Shown here piece after piece: positions 6,068 through 6,822 of a DNA stretch of 6,822 nt. The notes beneath the pieces were generated by a model. That model was not told the DNA's origin and searched no databases. It saw only the letters and a list, made by a program, of their open reading frames with translations. Origin of the DNA: an uncultured Mollicutes bacterium (GTDB lineage: Bacteria > Bacillota_I > Bacilli_A > RFN20 > CAG-826); NCBI GenBank assembly GCA_900542595.1, contig UQOB01000059.1, positions 1 to 6,822 of the forward strand, given 5' to 3'. The translations under genes and the position numbers were made by a program. The first letter of the stretch is position 1; each line of letters opens with the position of its first letter.

Positions 6068-6822
6068 CGGACATTTAACCCCCACCAAGTAAGGAATGGA
6101 TCGAAACCGCTGATAGAGAGGTAAAGCGCTAGCGCGCAAAATCCCGTAACCACTAAGGTCGCAATTAAATCCCGATAAGAGAAAGTGAGCTTTTGAAGCC
6201 TCGTTCTTTCTCCTCTCGGGTCATAATCCCGGCACTCCATCGCGTCCGCGAGTTCATCGCTCCGCATAATTTCGTTAGCAAAAAGAGGAATAATCAAACT
6301 CACCATCGCCCTAACCCGGGTGGTGATTTTCCCATGCTTAAAGTCCACCCCTCTACTCGACTGAGCTTTCATGATTCTTTGGACGTCTTCTAAGATAGTA
6401 GGAATAAATCTTAAGGCTAGACTCACAATCATCGCCCAAATCCCAATCTTGACCCCAATAAACTTTAAGGGAGTTAAGTACCACTCTAAGCCATAAGTTA
6501 AATCTAAGGGCTTAGTGGAAGCGGTTAAAACCAGGGACAACGCAACCATCATCATGAGACGGATAAGAATCTTTAACATATCTAAGATACTGGCCCAATA
6601 GATGGGGAAAGTTCCAATATAGAACGCTACCCAATCTAAGTGGTCGCTTCTCGGATATACCGCGTAAATCAACGATAAGAAGATGATCACTAACCATAAG
6701 GACATCAAGCTCTTTAAAAGTTTTAAAGGGCTCATCTTACAAAGGAAGAACAGAGTTAAGCAAAGAAAGAGGGAAAGACCCGCCATAAAGAAGGTTAAGC
6801 TATAGGTGCTATAACCTAAGAA
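6064..6822 (-). CDS. ecfT: ECF transporter transmembrane component EcfT, N-terminus cut by the right edge
   Basis: EcfT is the membrane scaffold of energy-coupling-factor importers: it joins two ATPases (EcfA, EcfA') to interchangeable vitamin- or metal-binding S components. The 252 visible codons contain several hydrophobic membrane segments, the TKPLDLTYGLEWYLTPLK segment, SLALRFIPTILEDVQRIMKAQ, and the two ATPase-coupling motifs in the cytosolic helices. The first is SRG (visible residues 156-158, usually ARG); the second is CRD in AMECRDY (197-199, usually ARG or CRG). The reading frame stays open to the edge through about 12 codons upstream of the first in-frame ATG (6786), and that region aligns with the first membrane segment, so the true start and roughly 25-30 residues lie outside. 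Its stop overlaps the truA start. The two ecfA genes would be expected just beyond the right edge. The family call is secure. Confidence 0.94.
   Translation of the reverse strand, partial: FLGYSTYSLTFFMAGLSLFLCLTLFFLCKMSPLKLLKSLMSLWLVIIFLSLIYAVYPRSDHLDWVAFYIGTFPIYWASILDMLKILIRLMMMVALSLVLTASTKPLDLTYGLEWYLTPLKFIGVKIGIWAMIVSLALRFIPTILEDVQRIMKAQSSRGVDFKHGKITTRVRAMVSLIIPLFANEIMRSDELADAMECRDYDPRGERTRLQKLTFSYRDLIATLVVTGFCALALYLSISGFDPFLTWWGLNVR

Noticed and set aside
6068..6139. Longer truA start at the ATG ending at 6139
   Set aside because: It would lie deep inside ecfT, has no ribosome site, and adds 24 residues absent from the family.
1..6822. Possible Mycoplasma-type genetic code (TGA as Trp)
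   Set aside because: TGA ends the amylase, truA and ecfT genes at family-appropriate positions, and the tryptophans inspected (for example the WW pair in exoA) are TGG.
1..6822. Mobile elements, CRISPR arrays, tRNA or rRNA genes
   Set aside because: No transposase or integrase motifs, no regularly spaced repeats, no terminal inverted repeats with target duplications, and no tRNA-like cloverleaf was seen in the gaps, all of which are shorter than 135 bp.

Overview
The window looks like chromosomal housekeeping DNA from a moderately AT-rich member of the Bacillota (roughly 40% G+C by eye). The best fit is a Bacilli or Erysipelotrichia-type gut lineage rather than a true Mycoplasma: TGA is used as a real stop at least four times (amylase, truA, ecfT and others in frame context) and every tryptophan checked is TGG, so the standard bacterial code applies. 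The assignment rests on gene content and order (an ECF transporter T component followed by truA, with rplM nearby) and on the Shine-Dalgarno style; no species can be named.

Most genes lie on the minus strand, so the transcription order runs from the right edge to the left. At the right edge is a 5'-truncated ecfT (energy-coupling factor transmembrane protein). It overlaps truA (tRNA pseudouridine synthase) by 4 nt, and truA overlaps a histidinol-phosphatase-like PHP hydrolase by 23 nt. After a 66-nt gap holding a small perfect hairpin comes a YebC/TACO1-family translation factor, closed by a strong stem-loop terminator near 3668-3692. This block reads as one translationally coupled operon.

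The only plus-strand gene (2623-3669) encodes an unrecognised membrane protein with about five membrane segments. It runs convergently into the yebC terminator and diverges from the next minus-strand gene. Left of a 115-bp divergent intergenic region is a second minus-strand pair: a cytoplasmic GH13 alpha-amylase-family enzyme and the AP endonuclease ExoA, joined by an ATGA overlap. At the left edge is the 5' part of rplM (ribosomal protein L13), with its own near-consensus promoter whose spacer holds a perfect inverted repeat.

In many Bacillota the order is ecfA-ecfA'-ecfT-truA-rplM-rpsI. Here five genes, one of them on the opposite strand, sit between truA and rplM, and rplM has its own promoter. 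No mobile element, CRISPR array, tRNA or rRNA was found. The least explained items are the orphan membrane protein and the palindromic rplM promoter. I see no clear evidence of a new multi-gene system.
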